Part shown: piece after piece, positions 23,895 through 32,902 of the stretch
Layout of the letters: every line of letters starts with the position of its first letter
Position numbering within the stretch: the first letter of the stretch is position 1
Assembly: GCA_949297665.1 (NCBI GenBank)
Contig: CASFTO010000030.1
Location: 1-36,997 of the forward strand
Reading direction: 5' to 3'
Source: an uncultured Alphaproteobacteria bacterium
Lineage (GTDB): Bacteria > Pseudomonadota > Alphaproteobacteria > RF32 > CAG-239
DNA length: 36,997 nucleotides
Translations under genes and position numbers: made by a program
The notes under the pieces: generated by a model
What the model saw: the letters and a program-made list of their open reading frames with translations, nothing else
Database searches by the model: none
What the model was told of the DNA's origin: nothing

Positions 23895-25901
23895 ATGCGT
23901 CACAAATTACAGCTATTGACATATTCCTATCTGGTAATAAATTTACTGGCATTTTCACCGACGAATACCCAAGCAATGGACGACGATTTAATATCTGATT
24001 TAGGCATAAATCTGGAAGAAGACATTTTGGACGAAGCCACATCATCAGAGCTTATCTCAGAAGAATATCAACTCGATGAAGAACCTACCCCAAAAACCGT
24101 AAATCAAAAAACAGCCCCCATACCGACACAAGAAACAGAAAAAGCCGCCCCGCACCCTGAAACGCAAACTTCCGCCCCCAAAGAACAACCGCAAGCACAA
24201 GCTGCCCCCACTCCCACAATCAGTACGGAAGATTTAGTCAGCAAATTGCGTAAAGGTAAAAAATTCACCACCGAAGAAGTAGAAGCGTGGATAGCACAAA
24301 CCGCCGATTTAAATATGTGCTTAGACAACGGCAAAACCATGCTGTTGTATATTGTCGCCAATTCCACCAATCTGGACGCGCTTCGATTATTAATGGAATA
24401 CGGAGCCGACGTGCAAACACATTGTACCCCGCGATATGAAGCATTGTTTATCGCGGCGATAAACAATCCGTCTGCCGCGATGACGGAAATGCTGATAAAC
24501 AACGGTGCCAATCTTGTCGAAAAAGATCACGAAGGCAATACGGCGTTAATATTAGCCGCCACCTATAACAAAAGTTCGGATGTAATCAACATACTGTTAG
24601 AATATGGTTTAAAGGTTAAAGAGAGAAACAAATTCGGGTTTGATGCCTTGACATTATCCGCATATGAAAACGGCAACCTTCTTGTATTACAATCTTTACT
24701 GGACAACGAAGCCGACATAAGAGGCACCGATTCGGAAGGTCATACCGCATTAATGGCGGCAGCGGTACGCGGCAACGATGAAGTAATGCAATACCTCATA
24801 AAACGAGGAGCGGATTTCAATGCCAAAGACCAAAACGGTTTAAGTGTTTTGGATTATTACAACAAGCGCAAATATTTGGAAACACTCGGTTTTAAGATAA
24901 ACACCTTTGCCACGCCGTCAGAAAGATTGAGTGCTGAATTCAAGTTTATCGCCGAAAACCATCATCGTTTCAACGTCGCTTTAAAAGAGAGTATCTTAGC
25001 TGACAATCCGGACGAAGCCGTAGCCGATGCGATTGCCAATCTGGCCGACATAGACATTTTGGATAAAAATGCGTGCACAACTTTCGTTAACGCCGGTTTA
25101 TATAACAGTCCGCGCAGTGTATTAGAAAAGTTAATTAACGCCAAAGCCAACGTCAATGCCACCTGCATGGAAGGCAAAAACGCCCTAATGTTTATATCCG
25201 CCCAAGCTGATGAAAAGAATGTTCCGTCGCTACAAATAGAAAAAGCAAAATTATTAATAGAAAGCGGCACCGACATAAATCATCAAGACAACGCCGGTAA
25301 TACAGCATTAATGTATGCCCTTGCCAACCACGCCGACATTAGCTATGTGCAAACATTATTAGACAATGATGCGGATGTAAATGCCGTAAACAACTTAGGA
25401 GAAACGGCATTATGGACGGCAATACGCCAAAACCTCCCGTCACCTACTATAAAAATGCTGATAGAATATGGCGCGGATGTTAATAAGAAAGACCGTAGAG
25501 GCGAAACGCCGTTATGGTATTTATTACGCACCCAAGGAGATGATGTATTGATTCGCACCTTATTGCGAGGCGGGGCCAACACGGACATACCGAACGCCGC
25601 AGGAGATATTCCGTTGTGGTATGTATTAAACAAAGGCGGTTCGGATATGATTGTGGAAAACATTATCCTTGCGCAAAAAGATTTGAACATCAAAAACGAA
25701 CACGGCGACACTCCGTTGTTGTACGCCTTAAAGAACAACTATCCGTCAAAATTCATCAAATTACTGTTAAGTCGCGGAGCCGATCCGCAAATTCAAGACA
25801 GCGAAGGCAACAATGCATACGACATTTTGCGCAACAATCAATACTTTGACGCAGCGGTACAAAAACGTACCAGAGAACGTGTCTTAAACGGATGGGAATA
25901 A
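23895..25901 (+). CDS. Exported ankyrin-repeat protein
   Basis: A 668-residue protein. The signal peptide spans about residues 1-28 (LQLLTYSYLVINLLAFS; cleavage likely after TNTQA), so it leaves the cytoplasm. Residues about 30-110 form an acidic and Pro/Gln/Thr-rich linker. Ankyrin repeats follow in two blocks, about five between residues 140 and 310 and about seven between 380 and 655. Examples are GHTALMAAAVRGNDEVMQYL and GNTALMYALANHADISYVQT. A less regular stretch between the blocks may be degenerate repeats. Ankyrin stacks bind proteins; the partner is unknown. The real start is ATG 23895, five bases after GGAGG; the in-frame TTG upstream overlaps that site. No lipobox Cys and no obvious outer-membrane anchor. 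Confidence 0.88.
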   Translation: MRHKLQLLTYSYLVINLLAFSPTNTQAMDDDLISDLGINLEEDILDEATSSELISEEYQLDEEPTPKTVNQKTAPIPTQETEKAAPHPETQTSAPKEQPQAQAAPTPTISTEDLVSKLRKGKKFTTEEVEAWIAQTADLNMCLDNGKTMLLYIVANSTNLDALRLLMEYGADVQTHCTPRYEALFIAAINNPSAAMTEMLINNGANLVEKDHEGNTALILAATYNKSSDVINILLEYGLKVKERNKFGFDALTLSAYENGNLLVLQSLLDNEADIRGTDSEGHTALMAAAVRGNDEVMQYLIKRGADFNAKDQNGLSVLDYYNKRKYLETLGFKINTFATPSERLSAEFKFIAENHHRFNVALKESILADNPDEAVADAIANLADIDILDKNACTTFVNAGLYNSPRSVLEKLINAKANVNATCMEGKNALMFISAQADEKNVPSLQIEKAKLLIESGTDINHQDNAGNTALMYALANHADISYVQTLLDNDADVNAVNNLGETALWTAIRQNLPSPTIKMLIEYGADVNKKDRRGETPLWYLLRTQGDDVLIRTLLRGGANTDIPNAAGDIPLWYVLNKGGSDMIVENIILAQKDLNIKNEHGDTPLLYALKNNYPSKFIKLLLSRGADPQIQDSEGNNAYDILRNNQYFDAAVQKRTRERVLNGWE

Positions 25902-25915
25902 GCTAAATAGGATTA

Positions 25916-26839
25916 TTAAACAGAAACTTCTTGCGCAACTTGCTTAAATATCTTTTGCAAATGTTGGCGAATACCTTGGTGCTTGTCACAATGCGGTGCG
26001 CTAGGTTCAATAATCAACTGAGAGCCTTGCCATTGTTGATGCAAATATTGCGCTTGGCTAACCAAACAATCATTATCCGCGCCACCATGTAAAATTGTCC
26101 CACAAAGATGGTGCTTGTCTAAATTCGGCAGATTTTTCGCCATAAAATCCGGCTCTAAATAGTAATGATTAACACTGTAATGTAAAAAGATTTTATTTGC
26201 TGCCAAATTTTGCAAAGTTTCCTCACGCAACGGAGCCTGCGGATTATTCGTCGCCAAAATCTCAAAATAATGCGATAATCTCTGACTAAAGGGCAACGCC
26301 TCCTGATAAGGAGCTTGCACAATTTTTTCATATAGTTGCACATTAAGCGGTTCATCAGGATTAAAACCTTGAGCAAATTCGCTCCACTCTTTCGGATAAA
26401 CAGTAGCCGAACGCCTGAGCGTCCAATCTTCATCTTCATCACGCGCCAAAAAGATACCGCGCAACACCAAATAAGCGCAATTTTGCGGATAACAAAGCGC
26501 ATACAACAGCGCCAAACTCGTCCCCCAAGAGCGCCCAAAAATCACACATTTACCCAGTCCTTCGGCTTGACGTATTTTTTCAATATCTTCAATCAGCTCT
26601 TGAGTTGTATTGTGACTTAATTCTCCAAAGGGCGTACTCAAGCCACAACCACGTTGAGAAATTGTCACCACATAAAAAGCGTTCAGGTCAATGAGTTCCA
26701 ACAAACCATAATCAATATCGCCCCCGGGCCCTCCGTGAAACATCAACAAAGGAATACCGCTTTTATTACCATAGAGCCGATAAGCCACAGTATGAATATC
26801 ATCAACTTTAAGATATTTTTGTTCAAAATTTTCAGTCAT
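25916..26839 (-). CDS. pip: Proline iminopeptidase-type alpha/beta hydrolase
   Basis: A 307-residue cytoplasmic serine peptidase family S33 enzyme, expected to release N-terminal proline from peptides. The oxyanion-hole motif is HGGPGG (35-40). The pattern SQRGCGLSTP (61-70) corresponds to the family's DQRGxGxS. The nucleophile elbow is GRSWGTS with Ser104. Late acid and base candidates are Asp in HGGADNDCLV and His in SAPHCDKHQG. The start at 26839 (MTENFEQKYL) is chosen by family length. The -10 element TATAGT ends six bases upstream, so the mRNA is probably leaderless, and no Shine-Dalgarno exists. The longer frame to 26995 would read through the hisS promoter region. Other S33 hydrolases remain possible. 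Confidence 0.85.
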   Translation of the reverse strand: MTENFEQKYLKVDDIHTVAYRLYGNKSGIPLLMFHGGPGGDIDYGLLELIDLNAFYVVTISQRGCGLSTPFGELSHNTTQELIEDIEKIRQAEGLGKCVIFGRSWGTSLALLYALCYPQNCAYLVLRGIFLARDEDEDWTLRRSATVYPKEWSEFAQGFNPDEPLNVQLYEKIVQAPYQEALPFSQRLSHYFEILATNNPQAPLREETLQNLAANKIFLHYSVNHYYLEPDFMAKNLPNLDKHHLCGTILHGGADNDCLVSQAQYLHQQWQGSQLIIEPSAPHCDKHQGIRQHLQKIFKQVAQEVSV

Positions 26840-26845
26840 GCGCCG

Positions 26846-26874
26846 ACTATAAAGCGAAAACAGATGAAAGTAAA
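26846..26874 (-). promoter_or_regulatory. pip promoter predicting a leaderless mRNA
   Basis: TTTACT (26869-26874), 17-bp spacer, TATAGT (26846-26851), then six bases and ATG 26839. Confidence 0.55.
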
Positions 26875-26882
26875 CAATTTTC

Positions 26883-26911
26883 TTGACAAAAATCGTCACT
26901 AACACTAAAAA
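26883..26911 (+). promoter_or_regulatory. Probable hisS promoter
   Basis: Consensus TTGACA (26883-26888), 17-bp spacer, TAAAAA (26906-26911), with a leader of about 45 bases. The -10 is only fair. Confidence 0.45.
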
Positions 26912-26963
26912 AGTCCTCGCACTTTTAATTATTAAGATATGTTTAACTAAAATTGATTGACCA

Positions 26964-28223
26964 ATGGAGAAATCAAACATTCCTCTCGGAACCATAGAAA
27001 TCTATGGAACTGAGGCTAGAAATCGCAACTTTGTTTACGAACGCTTAAAAGAAGTTTATGAAACGTTCGGTTATGAACCTCTGCAAACCCCGACTTTCGA
27101 GTTCAAAGAAGTCTTCACCGGCCACCACGGCGAAGGAGAAAATCTGTTATTTCATCTGCAAGATGCAAACAAACAAGACCTCGTTCTTCGCTATGACATG
27201 ACCGTACCGTTTGCTCGTTTTGCGACCGAACACCCGGAATTAAAGCGTCCGATAAAACGTTACCAAATGCAGTTGGCTTATCGTGATGACAACATCGACA
27301 AAGGTCATTTGCGAGAGTTTATGCAATGCGATGGCGACATTATCGGTTCGCAGTCGCTTTACTACGATGCAGATGTGATAAACTTGGCCGTATGTGGATT
27401 AAAGAAATTAGGGTTCAAAGATTTCATTATCCGCATCAACCATCGTAAAATCATCAAAGGTATCGCAGAAGAGCTCGGCTACATGGGCAAGAAAGGTCTT
27501 TTAAAGATTCAACGCGCTTTAGATTGCGCCGACAAATTCGGCAAATCGGAAGCAAGCGTGGAAGACTTCACCAAGAAGTTAAAAGAGCGTAAGTTCACCG
27601 ACTTTGAGATTGAACGCATCAACAAAGTTGTATTCAAACGCTATGATTTGCAACGCCCGCAAGAGCTGTTTGAAACCCTCTATCACAATCCGTCCGTCAA
27701 AGAAGGAATCAAAGAACTGCAAGAAATTCTCTCGTATTTGCCGGAAGAAATTACCCGTTATTGCGAACTGGATTTAACTTTGGCTCGAGGAGCGGATTAC
27801 TACACCGGTTTCATTCTTGAAGGTATCCTACCGCAAAGCAACGTCGGTGCGATACTTGGCGGCGGTCGTTACGACAATCTCGTCAAAGACCTTGGTGGTA
27901 CGGATGTTGGTTGTGTTGGTATGGCGTTTGGCTTGGATAGAATATGGGTAGCCATGCAAGACATGGGCTTATATCCCCCACGCACAGACCCCAAAATTTT
28001 GATTTTCACCCCCGACAAGGTAGATAAATCAATCTTTGAGCTAGCCAATCACCTGCGAAGTCATTCCGTCAACACGGATATTTGCTGTGAATTTAAAGAA
28101 TATTCTGAAGTTGAAGCCTACGCTCGCTCCAGAGATTTCACCGGCATCATCTGGGACAAGAAGTATCATTCGCTGGTAGAATGGGACGAACACAAAAAAT
28201 TCATCCTATCGCTCATCAAGTAA
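26964..28223 (+). CDS. hisS: Histidyl-tRNA synthetase
   Basis: Class II aminoacyl-tRNA synthetase that charges tRNA-His, 419 residues, normal length. The N-terminal catalytic domain has LRYDMTVPFARF and motif 2 as YRDDNIDKGHLREFMQCD. The histidine-specific motif appears as LARGADYYTGFILEG, and motif 3 lies in GMAFGLDRIWV after GGGRYDNLV. The last 90 residues form the anticodon-binding domain. The motif 2 loop RDDNID is less common than the R-x-E-[KR]-P-Q type. Start ATG 26964 is supported by family alignment; the ribosome-binding site is poor. Divergent from pip. Confidence 0.95.
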   Translation: MEKSNIPLGTIEIYGTEARNRNFVYERLKEVYETFGYEPLQTPTFEFKEVFTGHHGEGENLLFHLQDANKQDLVLRYDMTVPFARFATEHPELKRPIKRYQMQLAYRDDNIDKGHLREFMQCDGDIIGSQSLYYDADVINLAVCGLKKLGFKDFIIRINHRKIIKGIAEELGYMGKKGLLKIQRALDCADKFGKSEASVEDFTKKLKERKFTDFEIERINKVVFKRYDLQRPQELFETLYHNPSVKEGIKELQEILSYLPEEITRYCELDLTLARGADYYTGFILEGILPQSNVGAILGGGRYDNLVKDLGGTDVGCVGMAFGLDRIWVAMQDMGLYPPRTDPKILIFTPDKVDKSIFELANHLRSHSVNTDICCEFKEYSEVEAYARSRDFTGIIWDKKYHSLVEWDEHKKFILSLIK

Positions 28224-28244
28224 ACAAACTTGGCAATCAGTAAC

Positions 28245-28275
28245 GCATCCCCTTTCAAGGCGGATGCTTTTTTTA
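28245..28275 (+). terminator. Terminator of hisS
   Basis: GCATCC and GGATGC arms (28245-28250 and 28262-28267) with inner CCTT/AAGG pairing, then seven T. Confidence 0.85.
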
Positions 28276-28294
28276 TTTACAACAAAGCGTGCCG

Positions 28295-29008
28295 TTATTT
28301 TTCAAGCGTTTTTTGCAAAACAAATGACGCCAACATTGTTCCCATGACCGCCGGCACAATCGGCAACGAACCTAAAATATTCTGTCCGTTTTCATCTTTA
28401 CAAATTTTAACACTTTCAGACGAATAAACGCAATTAATTTTCTTTAAATCCACTTGTTGCTTGCGAAGCATTTCACGCAATTTTTTAGCCAAATGACACC
28501 CTTCTGTTTTATCAAGCGTTGCAGATTTAAGGAGTTCCGGCTTAGTTTTAAGCGCCGCCCCCATGGATGATACCATAAGGATACCATGTTCTGCCAAAAA
28601 TGCTAAAAGTGCAGCCTTTGCCATTACATCATCAATCGCATCAATCACAAAATCAGGCTGTTCCTGTAATATAAACGAAAGATTGTCCGGCGCCACTTTC
28701 ATATCCAACGCCACAACTTCCGCATCTGGGTTTATGCTCAAAACCCGTTCTTTGGCAACCAAACATTTTTTAAGCCCGATAGTTTGTGTAGTAGCTAAAA
28801 TTTGCCGATTTAAGTTACTTGGTTCAAAGGTATCAAAATCCACCACAAAAATTTTCCTAAAACCAAGACGCGCCACCATCTCCAGCGCATAACCCCCCAC
28901 TGCCCCGCATCCGATAATCATCACGGAGGTATTAAAAACACGTTGAGCCTTTTCTTTCCCCAATAGGGCTATAGTGCGTGTCAAACGTTCATCCAAAGAA
29001 GGTATCAT
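28295..29008 (-). CDS. tcdA: tRNA threonylcarbamoyladenosine dehydratase
   Basis: E1-like (ThiF/MoeB superfamily) enzyme that uses ATP to cyclise t6A37 of tRNAs to ct6A. The 237 residues show the nucleotide-binding IIGCGAVGGYALEMVARLG (about 31-49), DFDTFEPSNLNRQI with the conserved Asn and Arg, DAIDDVMAKAAL, and the TcdA-type SSMGAALKTKP. No zinc-binding Cys pairs of ThiF/MoeB are seen, as expected for TcdA. GAGG lies six bases before ATG 29008. The stop of the upstream TatD gene ends one base before this start codon region, so the two form an operon with likely coupled translation. Confidence 0.92.
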   Translation of the reverse strand: MIPSLDERLTRTIALLGKEKAQRVFNTSVMIIGCGAVGGYALEMVARLGFRKIFVVDFDTFEPSNLNRQILATTQTIGLKKCLVAKERVLSINPDAEVVALDMKVAPDNLSFILQEQPDFVIDAIDDVMAKAALLAFLAEHGILMVSSMGAALKTKPELLKSATLDKTEGCHLAKKLREMLRKQQVDLKKINCVYSSESVKICKDENGQNILGSLPIVPAVMGTMLASFVLQKTLEK

Positions 29009-29009
29009 T

Positions 29010-29738
29010 TTAATCCTCTATTTTCAAAAACTCATGCGCATTTTTCACCAACTGTTCGGTCAAAGTTTCCGGTTCAAGCTCAGCAATCTCCGCCAAACGT
29101 AACAGATTATCCTGCACGATTTGATTATAATTCTCTTCATTGACCCGAAACGGCGCATCTGTTTCAAACAAAATTTTATCTTTAGGCATCAATTTCCACA
29201 TTTCTTTAGCTTTTTCTTGTTTCAAAAAGAGAGCGCCCAAACCGATATAACCACCGCATTTATTGATAAATTTCAGCAACTCGTTATTTTTAACAAATCC
29301 ATGATGTGAAAATTTAATTTGTTTAAGTTCATGTTCGTGTTCCATCAAACCCGCAAAAGCCTTTGCCGCATGCACAATAACCGGACGCGAAAACTCTCTT
29401 GCCACCTCAAGCTGTTTAGAAAAAAGCACATGCTGTCCATCACATACCGGTTCTTTAAGTTCATCCACTCCGATTTCGCCAACTAAAGCATTCGGGAATT
29501 CCCTTAACATTTGGCGCATTTCCTCCAAAGGCGGTTCTTCACGATAATACCACGGATGCACACCAAACGCCCCCACAAATTTTTGCGGATAAGCACGCCA
29601 CAAATCAGCGATTTTATGAAAATCATCACGTGTCGCCGATACTAAAACCAACTTTTCGGCATCAGAATTATTCAGAACCGACGGTGCAAAATCAGCCTTA
29701 AAATCTTGCAAATGAATATGTGTATCAATAAACTGCAT
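29010..29738 (-). CDS. TatD family metal-dependent hydrolase
   Basis: A 242-residue TIM-barrel metallohydrolase related to TatD nucleases. Metal ligands are visible in order: THIHLQ (His-x-His, residues 6-8), VGEIGVDE (Glu), RPVIVHAAK (His), KFSHHGF (His) and FETDAPF (Asp). FGVHPWYY is also family-typical. Family members are DNases or exonucleases; the actual substrate is not evident. It is slightly shorter than classical TatD (about 260), with a reduced C-terminus. The start at 29738 (MQFIDTHIHLQ) puts the first His pair at the usual place. It forms a two-gene operon with tcdA and is divergent from alr. Confidence 0.9.
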   Translation of the reverse strand: MQFIDTHIHLQDFKADFAPSVLNNSDAEKLVLVSATRDDFHKIADLWRAYPQKFVGAFGVHPWYYREEPPLEEMRQMLREFPNALVGEIGVDELKEPVCDGQHVLFSKQLEVAREFSRPVIVHAAKAFAGLMEHEHELKQIKFSHHGFVKNNELLKFINKCGGYIGLGALFLKQEKAKEMWKLMPKDKILFETDAPFRVNEENYNQIVQDNLLRLAEIAELEPETLTEQLVKNAHEFLKIED

Positions 29739-29779
29739 AGTAAATACCAAACACTTTCAAAACAATAGGAATAAACGAG

Positions 29780-30865
29780 ATGTCTATATATACCACACCG
29801 GTTTTGAATATCAACCTAAAAAAGTTGACCGATAATTACAATTTATTAAAAAACTTATGCGCACCAGCTATTCCTGCCGCCGTTGTCAAAGATGACGCTT
29901 ATGGTTTGGGCGCCATAAAAGTAACCGAAGCTCTGTACGCAGCCGGCTGCCGTCATTTCTTTGTGGCTCACGGTTCAGAAGGAATGCGCATTCGCCCATC
30001 AGCGCCCGATGCAGAAATTTTCGTTCTGCAAGGCATTGGTGAAGAATCATATCCCTGTTTTAAGACCGCTCGTTTAACACCGGTCATCTGTTCGCCGGAA
30101 ATGTTGAGTTATTGGGAGCAAAACAAGATAGAGGGCATTTCTCCCGCCATACAAGTAGAAACGGGTCTAAACCGCTTAGGTTTCAGCATTGCAGAGTTAG
30201 GTAAACTGCCCCAAGAAACATTAGATAGCTTTTCATATGTTTTATCACACTTAGCCTGTGCCGATGAACAAGCACATTTTATGAACAACCGTCAACTAAA
30301 TAATTTCAAGATAATCAAAACCAGATTTTTCCCCCACACACCGGCAACGTTATCCGCCTCGGACGGTGTCTTTTTAGGCCCTGATTTTCATTTTAACATG
30401 ACCAGACTTGGCGCCGCCATGTATGGCATCAATACCGCACCGTATCGAGAAAATCAGATGCAAAACATTTTAGAATTAAAAGCGCCGGTTTTACAAGTAA
30501 AGAACTTAGGCAAAGGAGAATTCGTCGGCTATTCGGCAACATTTCGCGCGCCAATAGATATGAAAACGGCAATTGTCTCCATCGGTTACGGAGATGGCCT
30601 GCCCCGCTCTTTATCTAATCGAGGAAAGGTTATTTTTTATGAAAACGGCAAGCCGCATTTCTGCCAAATTTTAGGACGTGTATCCATGGATAACGTAATA
30701 TGCGACATTACATCATTAACCAGCGTTAAAGTTGGAGATTTCGGCTATTTCATCAACGATGACTACACGGTGGATGATGTCGCAAGAGATGCGGGAATGA
30801 TTGCTTATGAATTGATTTCAAATCTTGGCAAAAACCCACGTTTCATCAAAAGCTACACCAAATAG
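29780..30865 (+). CDS. alr: Alanine racemase
   Basis: PLP-dependent racemase making D-alanine for peptidoglycan; 361 residues, normal length. The PLP lysine is in AAVVKDDAYGLG (about residue 37), where most enzymes have KANAYG. The second catalytic residue, Tyr, is in FVGYSATFR. Other hallmarks are VETGLNRLG, HLACAD, NMTRLGAAMYG, SIGYGDGLPR and GRVSMD. AGGA lies 9 bases before ATG 29780. It converges on murF, which uses D-Ala-D-Ala, and they share a bidirectional terminator. Confidence 0.95.
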   Translation: MSIYTTPVLNINLKKLTDNYNLLKNLCAPAIPAAVVKDDAYGLGAIKVTEALYAAGCRHFFVAHGSEGMRIRPSAPDAEIFVLQGIGEESYPCFKTARLTPVICSPEMLSYWEQNKIEGISPAIQVETGLNRLGFSIAELGKLPQETLDSFSYVLSHLACADEQAHFMNNRQLNNFKIIKTRFFPHTPATLSASDGVFLGPDFHFNMTRLGAAMYGINTAPYRENQMQNILELKAPVLQVKNLGKGEFVGYSATFRAPIDMKTAIVSIGYGDGLPRSLSNRGKVIFYENGKPHFCQILGRVSMDNVICDITSLTSVKVGDFGYFINDDYTVDDVARDAGMIAYELISNLGKNPRFIKSYTK

Positions 30866-30888
30866 CATACAAGGACATTACACAAAAG

Positions 30889-30924
30889 AAAATCCCCCGT
30901 TCAAATCAAACGAGGGATTTTTTA
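30889..30924. terminator. Bidirectional terminator between alr and murF
   Basis: AAATCCC...GGGATTT arms with an inner CGTT/AACG stem and one C-A mismatch, flanked by T runs in both directions. Its stem resembles the terminator at 19297-19329. Confidence 0.8.
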
Positions 30925-30936
30925 TACCTTAAAAAC

Positions 30937-32256
30937 TTATTTCCGATACAGCAACAATTCTTGCGCAACTTTAAACACTTGCGAAGAATAGTGCGCACCT
31001 TTGATTAACAATACATCTCCCTCGTCTAAGATTTCATCTTTCAAGAAATCCGCCACCCCTTCAATATTCGGAAAATAGAATTGTTTAATATCTAAAGGCA
31101 GTTGCGCCAACATATCTTTAGTTTCTTCACAAACTCCGATAACCACATCAATATGAGCTTTGGCGAGTTCTTGCCCAACTTCAATATGCGCCTGCTTAGA
31201 ATAATCACCAAGCTCTGCCATTTTTCCTAAAAGAGCCACACGCTTACCGGAAACTTTCATCTGTCCCAACGCCCGAATAGCTAATTTCATAGCTTCCGGC
31301 TGTCCTGAATAGCTGTCATCAATTAAGACAACGTGCTTCCCGTTTATATCAAGTTTATGCTTTTTTCCCCGTCCTTCAGGAGCAGAAAACTGGTTAACCG
31401 CAAGTGAAGCTTTTTGCACATCAAGCCCCAAAACTTCCGCCACTTTAAGCACACACCAAGCATTATAAAAACAGTGCTCAGCTTCATCTTCAAGAGAGAG
31501 CGTAACTTGCGGATGATTTTGCTTACCATAAGAAAATACTTTATCCGTAAACCGATATGCTTCCTCACGTAACAATTCCGCAAAAGATGTATCTTCGTTA
31601 TAGATGGCAATACCACCTTTTCGCAATCCGGAAAAAATTTCCGCCTTTGCCCGTGCGATATTCTCTAAAGTACCCAAAAATTCAATATGCATTGGATAAA
31701 CATTCGTAACAACTGCGATATCGGGTTCAGCTAAAGAAGTCAGATATTCTATTTCGCCCCGTGCGGACATCCCCATTTCAATCACGGCAAATTGCGCATT
31801 CATATCCAAATCCAAAAGAGAGCGCGGCACCCCGATAAAGTTATTAAAATTTCCGCTTGTCGCACATGTCGGCGCAAATAAAGAAAGCATAGATTTAAGC
31901 TCTTCTTTAGTAGTGGTTTTCCCCGAACTTCCGGTCAATGCGATAAGTTTTCCTTTGAACTGCCGACGATTATATTGTCCGAGTTTACCAAAGGCTTTAA
32001 GCGTATCCTCAACTAAAATAATCTTCTCAGGACTAACCCCCTCGATTAAACGTTCGGAAACAACCAACGGCGCACCTTTATCCAGCACGTCTTTAATGAA
32101 ATTATGCCCATCAAATTTTTCTCCCTTTAACGCAACAAATAACGTCTTATCATTAACCTTACGGCTATCGGTTGAAACCTCCTCAATCACACAATCCGAA
32201 ACTTTTCCGTCAAACCCCAAAATTTCCGCAATTTTCTTTGCTTGCAACGCTATCAT
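30937..32256 (-). CDS. murF: UDP-MurNAc-tripeptide:D-Ala-D-Ala ligase MurF
   Basis: Mur ligase that adds D-Ala-D-Ala to the UDP-MurNAc-tripeptide in the cytoplasm; 439 residues. The N-terminal substrate domain has VSTDSRKV and LFVALKGEKFDGHNF. The ATPase domain has ALTGSSGKTTTKE (P-loop) and TSGNFNNFIGVP. The ADP-ribose-like region shows IEMGMSARGEIEYL. The C-terminal domain has DDSYSGQPEAMKLAI, where most MurF enzymes have DSYNANP, then LLGKMAELGD and LLIKGAHYSS. The motif change is notable but the rest fits MurF better than other Mur ligases. It stands alone, outside a cell-division and wall cluster. Only a weak AAAGAG precedes ATG 32256. Confidence 0.9.
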   Translation of the reverse strand: MIALQAKKIAEILGFDGKVSDCVIEEVSTDSRKVNDKTLFVALKGEKFDGHNFIKDVLDKGAPLVVSERLIEGVSPEKIILVEDTLKAFGKLGQYNRRQFKGKLIALTGSSGKTTTKEELKSMLSLFAPTCATSGNFNNFIGVPRSLLDLDMNAQFAVIEMGMSARGEIEYLTSLAEPDIAVVTNVYPMHIEFLGTLENIARAKAEIFSGLRKGGIAIYNEDTSFAELLREEAYRFTDKVFSYGKQNHPQVTLSLEDEAEHCFYNAWCVLKVAEVLGLDVQKASLAVNQFSAPEGRGKKHKLDINGKHVVLIDDSYSGQPEAMKLAIRALGQMKVSGKRVALLGKMAELGDYSKQAHIEVGQELAKAHIDVVIGVCEETKDMLAQLPLDIKQFYFPNIEGVADFLKDEILDEGDVLLIKGAHYSSQVFKVAQELLLYRK

Positions 32257-32366
32257 TTTCTTTACTCTTTCGCTGGAATTATTTTATATTTTGCAGACAT
32301 TTTGAGCCCGAAAAGTTAATATCGGGTTAGCAGTCGGATAAACAGCCAAACTTCTGATAAAATAAC

Positions 32367-32395
32367 TTGATTTTTCTGTCAAAACGGCGTATATA
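32367..32395 (+). promoter_or_regulatory. Promoter of the nrdR-nusB-def unit
   Basis: TTGATT (32367-32372), 17-bp spacer, TATATA (32390-32395), giving a leader of about 30 bases. I could not identify an NrdR box. Confidence 0.6.
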
Positions 32396-32431
32396 ACAAA
32401 TCTTAGAAAACAGAAAGGAGCCAACCAAACG

Positions 32432-32881
32432 ATGAAATGTCCATTTTGCGGCGGCACGAACACCCAAGTAAAAGACTCACGAGATACGATTGATGAAACA
32501 GCGATTCGCCGAAGACGCGAATGTCCGGATTGCGGAGGCAGGTTCACCACCTATGAACATGTGCAATTACAAGATTTAACGGTCATCAAAAAGAACGGAG
32601 AACGCGTGCCGTTTGATAGAGAAAAACTGTTGCGTTCAATAAGTTTAGCCGTCAGCAAATGCGGAATATCGAGTTTTGAGGTTGAGCGCCTGGTAGAAGA
32701 AATCCGCCGAGAGCTGGAAAATTCGGGAATATCCGAAATCACCTCCAAAAGCATCGGCGAAAAAGTGATGGATAAATTGATAACAATCAACAAAGTCGCC
32801 TACATACGCTTTGCATCCGTATATAAAGACTTCAAAGAAGTCAAAGACTTTGAAGAATTTGTCAGTAAGATTAACTCATAA
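32432..32881 (+). CDS. nrdR: Transcriptional repressor NrdR
   Basis: Nucleotide-sensing repressor of ribonucleotide reductase genes, 149 residues, full length. The N-terminal zinc ribbon has Cys pairs in MKCPFCGG and RECPDCGGRFTTYE. An ATP-cone domain follows (VIKKNGERVPFDREKLLRSI, about residues 50-140). AAAGGAG lies 11 bases upstream of ATG 32432. First gene of an apparent nrdR-nusB-def operon (gaps 21 and 15 bases). In many alphaproteobacteria riboflavin genes sit between nrdR and nusB; they are absent here. Confidence 0.97.
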   Translation: MKCPFCGGTNTQVKDSRDTIDETAIRRRRECPDCGGRFTTYEHVQLQDLTVIKKNGERVPFDREKLLRSISLAVSKCGISSFEVERLVEEIRRELENSGISEITSKSIGEKVMDKLITINKVAYIRFASVYKDFKEVKDFEEFVSKINS

Positions 32882-32902
32882 GAAGACGAGGAAAGAAGAT
32901 AG

